Assembly (NCBI GenBank): GCA_029260755.1
Contig: JAJDCQ010000059.1
Coordinates: 24,084-88,083, forward strand
Source of the DNA: Planctomycetota bacterium
GTDB lineage: Bacteria > Planctomycetota > J058 > JAJDCQ01
Direction of reading: 5' to 3'
DNA: 64,000 nt
The notes under the pieces were generated by a model, which saw only the letters and a list, made by a program, of their open reading frames with translations, did not search any database and was not told the origin of the DNA. Shown in pieces: positions 59,980 to 64,000 of the stretch. A program made the position numbers and the translations under genes. Each line of letters begins with the position of its first letter. Positions within the stretch are counted from its first letter, which is position 1.

Positions 59980-60615
59980 GTGCTCGGATTCATCATCATC
60001 TGGGGATCCCGCGGCATCACCACGACGGTCACCCGCGGCCGCTTCTTCTGTCCGAGCTGCGGGTCCGAGGGCGGCTACGCGCACATGCGCGTGCGGAACT
60101 TCTTCACCCTCTACTTCATCCCGCTCATCCCGATGAACGTCGCCGGCGAGTACATCGAGTGCCAGCGCTGCCGCGGGACGTTCGACAAGAAGGTGCTCCG
60201 CTACGACCCCGCCGAGCAGGAGGAGTTCGAGGCCGAGTTCCAGAAGGCGATGAAGCGGGTCATGGTGCTCATGATGATGGCCGACGGAGTCATCGACGAG
60301 GACGAGGTCACCACGATCCAGGATCTCTACGAGAAGATCTCCGGAAAGCGCCTGTCGAAGAAGGGCGTTCAGAAGGAGATCGAACGCGCCGAGAAGCGCG
60401 GGACCGACGTCGAGGCCGCCCTCGGCGAGGTGGCGCCCGGCCTCAACGCCAAGGGCAAGGAGATGGTGATCCGCGCGGCGCTCGCCGTCGCCGCCGCCGA
60501 CGGGATCTTCCAGGACGAGGAGAAGGAGCTCCTGATGGAGATCGCCGAGGTGCTCCAGGTGCGGCCGAGGAAGCTGAAGAAGATCCTGGGCGACGTGATG
60601 GAGCCGGCGGGGTAG
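59980..60615 (+). CDS. Zinc-ribbon and TerB-like domain protein
   Basis: 211 residues from a GTG with GAGGAGG 6 nt upstream, a start decided by that ribosome binding site. The N-terminus is hydrophobic (VLGFIIIWGSRG). A four-Cys zinc ribbon follows: C24-x2-C27 ... C61-x2-C64, with FFTLYFIPLIPM between the knuckles. Residues about 88-205 form two TerB-like helical repeats (VMVLMMMADGVIDEDEVTTI and IRAALAVAAADGIFQDEEKE), each with the acidic D-G-x-x-x-x-E-E pattern that may bind metal. TerB-like domains appear in stress and membrane-associated proteins. It sits between divergent and co-directional kinase genes; a link to kinase signalling is inference. Confidence 0.82.
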   Translation: MLGFIIIWGSRGITTTVTRGRFFCPSCGSEGGYAHMRVRNFFTLYFIPLIPMNVAGEYIECQRCRGTFDKKVLRYDPAEQEEFEAEFQKAMKRVMVLMMMADGVIDEDEVTTIQDLYEKISGKRLSKKGVQKEIERAEKRGTDVEAALGEVAPGLNAKGKEMVIRAALAVAAADGIFQDEEKELLMEIAEVLQVRPRKLKKILGDVMEPAG

Positions 60616-60658
60616 CCAGCACGAGCGACCGACCGACCAAGCCCAAGCCCAAGCCCGG

Positions 60659-62590
60659 ATGAGGACCCGGATCGGCGAGTACGAGATCCTCGGCGAGCTC
60701 GGCCGCGGCGGGATGGGCGTGATCTACCGCGCTCGCTGCGCGAGGCTCGGGCGCGAGGTGGCCGTCAAGGTGCTCATCGGCCAGGCGAGCGCCGAGCTCC
60801 TCGCCCGGTTCGACCGCGAGGGCCGGGTCCTCGCCACGGTCCGCCACCCCAACGTCGTTCCGGTGATCGACGTCGGGCGCGAGGGCGAGCTGCCCTTCAT
60901 CGTCATGGAGCTCGTCCCCGGGGTCGACCTCGATCGGCGCGTCGCCAGCCACATCGAGGAGACGGGACGCGTTCCGCCGTGGAGGTTCAGCCGGCGCATC
61001 GCCGCGGAGATGGCCACGGCGCTCGCCGAGTGCCATCGGCAGGGCGTGGTCCATCGCGACGTGAAGCCCAAGAACGTGCTGGTCACCGATGGCGATCGCC
61101 CGATCCTCGTCGACTTCGGCCTCGTGCGCGGCAAGGGAGCGAGCCTCGACGCCCTCACCAAGACGAACCAGATGCTCGGGACGCCGGGCTTCATGGCCCC
61201 CGAGCAGGTGGACCCCGACAGCTTCGGCCGCGTCGGACCCGCCGCCGACGTCTGGGGCCTCGGCGCGTGCCTCTTCTACTGCCTCGCGGGAGGAGCCCCG
61301 TTCGAGGGCGAGAGCGACGTCAACATCGTGAAGAAGCTCCTGACCGAGCCCCCACGGAGGCTCTCGGAGCTCGCCCCCGACGCGCCCGCCGAGCTCGTCG
61401 AGCTCTGCACGCGCTGCCTGGCGAAGACGCCCGACGAGAGACCGACGGCGGAGGAGATCCCGGAGATCCTGGCGGCGGCGAGGCGGGCGTCCGGGAGGCT
61501 CGCGAAGCGCAGGGTGACGCAGGCGAGGAGGAGCGGGCCTCCGATCGGAGCGATCGTCGGGGGCGCGATCGCGCTCGTCGGGATCACGGCCGCGATCGCC
61601 GTCGTGACCCTGGGAACCGGGGAGACCGAGGCGCCGGCGCCGACGCCGGAGGCCGTCGCGTCGCCGAGTCCGGCGGTCGCGCCCGAACGCGACCCCGAGC
61701 CGGCCCCCGAGCCGGCTTCGCCGCAGTCGCCATCCCCCGCGCTCCTCGATCGAGCCCGAGCGGCGATTCGTGATCGGGCGCTGTGGACCGGCGAGGACGA
61801 GGAGGTGCATCACGCGGCGATCGAAGCCGTCGGAAGAGCGCTCGGTGCCGAGTTCGCGCCGCTCCCCGAGGAGACAAAAGTCTACACGTGCCCGCCGGGG
61901 TCGGGGAATCGCCATCGAATCGGCGCGTTTCGACATCGCGCGAGTGGGCTCGTCCTCCACCTGCTCCCCGGGGGGACACTCCGCGGTCGCACTCGCTCGC
62001 GAGAGATCTCGCCGCTGCTCGTCGGGCGCACGGAGGTGACCGACGTCGCATGGCGAAGGGTCGAGAAGAATGAGGCGAGCCTCGTGGGCGACGAGCGCGC
62101 ACGCGGGTTCGTGAGCCACCGCGACGCGCGCACCTGGCTCGCCAGCGCGAAGGGTGAGCTCCGGCTCCCCCACTCCTACGAGTGGGCCTGGAGCTGCTTC
62201 GCCGGCGGACCGACCCGGTGGTTCTGCGGCGAAGGGGATCTGGACATGCTTCGCCTCTACGCGTGGACGGCCGAGAGCGCCCCCCGGTCGGGCGGGCTAC
62301 GCGACTCGCGCGATCACTGGAACGAGGAGCGCTGGAACGCCTTCGGGCTGGTCGACACGCTCGGGAATGCCTGGGAGTGGACGCAGACGCCCTGGGCGGA
62401 CCTCGCCAAGAATCAAGCCGCCCCCGGCGAGCAGCGATACGCAGCCATGGGAGGGGGGATGCGGCCGCTCGAGTCGTTCCGTCGGGAGCTCGGCACGTTC
62501 CCGAGACCGCTCCCGGACGACGGCAAGCCGCTCGACGCCGCCGAGCCCGGGTCGGGGTTCCGGGTCTTCCGCGACGTCCCCGAGTTCTGA
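60659..62590 (+). CDS. Ser/Thr protein kinase fused to an FGE-sulfatase (SUMF1-like) domain
   Basis: 643 residues. Kinase at about 7-275: GRGGMG (15-20), Lys37, HRDVKPKN (132-139), DFG (152-154), APEQ (180-183). One membrane helix (296-318) and a Pro/Glu/Ala-rich linker (320-365). The outer C-terminal part (about 430-643) has the C-type-lectin-like FGE fold: LVGRTEVTDVAWRRVE, LPHSYEWAWSCFAGG, NAFGLVDTLGNAWEWTQTPW, GGGMRP and SGFRVFRDV. The Cys pair used by true formylglycine enzymes is not evident, so a binding or sensing role is more likely than catalysis. Placed 43 bp after the TerB gene, same strand. No Shine-Dalgarno before the ATG. Confidence 0.9.
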   Translation: MRTRIGEYEILGELGRGGMGVIYRARCARLGREVAVKVLIGQASAELLARFDREGRVLATVRHPNVVPVIDVGREGELPFIVMELVPGVDLDRRVASHIEETGRVPPWRFSRRIAAEMATALAECHRQGVVHRDVKPKNVLVTDGDRPILVDFGLVRGKGASLDALTKTNQMLGTPGFMAPEQVDPDSFGRVGPAADVWGLGACLFYCLAGGAPFEGESDVNIVKKLLTEPPRRLSELAPDAPAELVELCTRCLAKTPDERPTAEEIPEILAAARRASGRLAKRRVTQARRSGPPIGAIVGGAIALVGITAAIAVVTLGTGETEAPAPTPEAVASPSPAVAPERDPEPAPEPASPQSPSPALLDRARAAIRDRALWTGEDEEVHHAAIEAVGRALGAEFAPLPEETKVYTCPPGSGNRHRIGAFRHRASGLVLHLLPGGTLRGRTRSREISPLLVGRTEVTDVAWRRVEKNEASLVGDERARGFVSHRDARTWLASAKGELRLPHSYEWAWSCFAGGPTRWFCGEGDLDMLRLYAWTAESAPRSGGLRDSRDHWNEERWNAFGLVDTLGNAWEWTQTPWADLAKNQAAPGEQRYAAMGGGMRPLESFRRELGTFPRPLPDDGKPLDAAEPGSGFRVFRDVPEF

Positions 62591-62595
62591 GCCCG

Positions 62596-63318
62596 GTGCA
62601 CCTGTCGACTCACCTGCTCTCCGGCTGGCTCACCGCCCACGCCTTCCCCGGCCACGACCGCCGCATCCGATGCCTCGCCACGATCGCCGCCCTCGCCCCG
62701 GACCTCGACGGGGTGCCGATCCTCTGGGACTTCATCCACGACGCCCTCTGGCCGGGAGCGATCGAGCTCTACTGGTACACGAAGCTCCACCACGTCGTCG
62801 GCCACTCGCTCGTGATCGCCCCGATCGTCGCGGCGATCCTGACGTTCTTCACGCCGGGGGGAGCGCTCCGAAGAGGCGGAGCGTTCGCCCTCTACCTCGC
62901 CTGCTTCTGTCTCCACATCGGGCTCGACCTGATCGGAACGGTGATCCGGATCGAGCTCTTCTGGCCGATCAGCGACGCCCCGTTCATGGGACCGACCTGG
63001 TTCCGCTGGGAGATCGAGAACTGGAGGAACTACGCGACGTTCTACGCGATGGCGGGGGTCGCGACGACGATCTTCCTGGGGTGGGCGAGGAGCCCGCTCG
63101 AGCTCGTCTCGGGGAGGATCGACCGCTACCTCCACACGGTCGTCACGGGGCTGGTGCCGGGGAGGCGCTGCGAGAGCGCCGGGTGTGAGCGGCGCGGGTT
63201 CTACCGGTGTGACGGGTGCGAGGCGAGGATGTGTGGGGAGCACGGGGAGCTCGCGGGGCTGGGGGGGAGTTGCGGGGGGTGTGTGAGGGCGAGGGAGGCT
63301 GAGGGCGCGGCAGGCTGA
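62596..63318 (+). CDS. DUF457/YdjM-like membrane protein with Cys-rich C-terminal zinc-binding tail
   Basis: 240 residues, GTG start 5 bp after the kinase-FGE stop. Residues 1-170 hold four hydrophobic helices and the His/Asp pattern of the YdjM-type 'membrane metal-dependent hydrolase' family: HLLSGWLTAH, APDLDGVPILWDF, LHHVVGHSLVIAP and LHIGLDLIGT. After about residue 188 comes an unusual tail with C192, C197, C205, C208, C213, H216, C226 and C229, a B-box-like zinc-binding pattern, ending in a Gly/Ala/Glu-rich stretch. The tail is not a normal part of the family as I know it. Likely translationally coupled to the kinase-FGE gene. Function unknown. Confidence 0.78.
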   Translation: MHLSTHLLSGWLTAHAFPGHDRRIRCLATIAALAPDLDGVPILWDFIHDALWPGAIELYWYTKLHHVVGHSLVIAPIVAAILTFFTPGGALRRGGAFALYLACFCLHIGLDLIGTVIRIELFWPISDAPFMGPTWFRWEIENWRNYATFYAMAGVATTIFLGWARSPLELVSGRIDRYLHTVVTGLVPGRRCESAGCERRGFYRCDGCEARMCGEHGELAGLGGSCGGCVRAREAEGAAG

Positions 63319-63331
63319 GAGGTCGCCGGGG

Positions 63332-63373
63332 CCGTTCTCCGTTCTCCGTTCTCCGTTGGCCGTTCGCCGTTCG
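63332..63373. repeat. Heptameric tandem repeat CCGTTNN x6
   Basis: Six consecutive 7-bp units: three CCGTTCT, one CCGTTGG and two CCGTTCG. It lies 14 bp after the stop of the DUF457-like gene. Simple intergenic repeat; no function seen. Confidence 0.8.
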
Positions 63374-63418
63374 CCAGGAACAGGGCGGGCGGCAACGGCT
63401 CGGCGACGCCCGAGCCAG

Positions 63419-63488
63419 TCCGCGCAATCCGCGGTTCCCACTCGTCCCGTTCAGCGTCGAGAGAGACCGGAACCGCGGATTGCGCGGA
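63419..63488. repeat. Inverted repeat with 20-bp perfect arms
   Basis: Arms 63419-63438 and 63469-63488 (core CGCAATCCGCGGTTCC and its complement) are perfect reverse complements over 20 bp with a 30-bp loop. After the right arm the text ATTACACGGAC continues the kind of 'GCGGATTGCGCGGATTACACGGA' repeat that I recall from other environmental genomes. REP-like; possible terminator for the operon ending at 63318. Confidence 0.75.
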
Positions 63489-64000
63489 TTACACGGACCT
63501 GCGAGCTGCCGCCTCCGGAGTCCATTGCCTCGCTAGCTAGCTAGTTCCCGTCCGGAAATGCGAAACACCCACGGGCGTCATCGGTTCCGCCGGTGATGCC
63601 CGCCTTCTTCTTGAACGCAGGGCGACGAGACGTTGGAGCGACGACCCATGCGAGCGCCACCGACGTTCGCCGCTCCCCTCCGGGCGGACGTCGCAGGTCA
63701 AGGAGGGCGGGGCGGGGAGGATCTCGACTTCCGAGGCTTCTCCGAGAGTCGGCACCCGCGGCCCGGTCCGGCCTCCCGGAGTGCAAGAGTAAAAAGGCCT
63801 CCCTCGACGGCGGGCCGTCCGGTCGCCCGGTTCGTTCGGTCGCCTCGTCCGCCAAGCGCCGACCGAGCGGCGGCGAGCGCGGCCGGTCTCTGGGTCCGCC
63901 GCGGTCGAGGAGGGCCGGGCTGCCTGAGGCCCGATCGTCCGATCCCGCTCACCCTCCCGCTGGACGACGCCCCGGATCGTCGGGTCGGTCCGGTCCCGCG
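63489..64000. other. Right-end region without a convincing gene
   Basis: Open frames here (for example 63541-63855 on the minus strand) have no ribosome binding site, no recognisable motif and composition like non-coding GC-rich sequence. A short CTAGCTAGCTAGCTAG-like run lies near 63531-63543. The edge of a gene beyond 64000 cannot be excluded. Confidence 0.5.

Noticed and set aside
63541..63855. 104-codon minus-strand frame near the right end
   Set aside because: No ribosome binding site, no motif and no fit with a neighbouring operon; probably chance in GC-rich DNA.
1..64000. CRISPR array, tRNA, rRNA, phage or intact insertion sequence
   Set aside because: No spaced direct repeats of CRISPR type, no cloverleaf or rRNA-like sequence and no transposase, integrase or phage protein was recognised.

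Overview
The window looks like chromosomal DNA from a GC-rich (about 70% by eye) bacterium that fits Planctomycetota best, although I cannot prove the phylum from sequence alone. The main hints are four Hanks-type Ser/Thr kinases with a membrane segment and large C-terminal extensions, a hopanoid C-3 methylase, an FGE-sulfatase domain fused to a kinase, many N-terminal lipoprotein signals, and overlapping ATGA/GTGA gene junctions. I see no rRNA, tRNA, CRISPR array, phage or intact transposase gene.

Layout. 0-10.5 kb: a cut lipoprotein, a 42-residue membrane peptide, a receptor-like kinase, hpnR, and a divergent operon of a membrane protein, a winged-helix regulator and ispH that starts behind two tandem operator-like palindromes. 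A secreted protein, a VanZ-like protein and a GH18 lipoprotein follow. 10.6-37.5 kb: a surface-glycan island. It holds an ABC exporter, five separate GT4/GT-B enzymes, a sulfotransferase, a 999-residue GT4-sulfotransferase-GT2 fusion, a pseudaminic-acid-type set (pseB, pseC, pseG, pseI, a pseF-like gene and an ATP-grasp gene, but no visible pseH), wecB/wecC, an extended SDR epimerase, an MBOAT/SGNH O-acylation pair and a KpsC/KpsS-like protein. Between pseB and pseC lie internally deleted remains of a second pseC and a second pseB, the relic of a tandem duplication.

37.6-45.9 kb: a PQQ-type beta-propeller, a MATE transporter, an EF-hand lipoprotein, then a compact operon of an ABC ATPase, a B12/radical-SAM protein and an ATP-grasp ligase. 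The radical-SAM gene is very probably a selenoprotein. Its first in-frame TGA follows a Cys codon and is followed by codons for Ala-Glu-Pro, then a perfect hairpin, and the extended frame ends in TGATG on the next gene's start codon. This is the most notable item in the window. A 33-bp-arm inverted repeat follows.

45.9-64 kb: housekeeping and signalling genes. These are thiD and nfu, a large lipoprotein, a palindromic intergenic repeat, dcd, the cmk-rpsA pair (S1 with a low-complexity acidic tail), two kinases in tandem, a zinc-ribbon/TerB protein, a kinase-FGE fusion and a DUF457-like membrane protein with a Cys-rich tail. The last 0.7 kb is repeat-bearing and has no convincing gene.

Several operon heads carry a -10-like box ending only 6-8 nt before the start codon and have no Shine-Dalgarno sequence, which suggests leaderless transcripts are common here. 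All motif statements come from reading the sequence; family names come from recall and were not searched.
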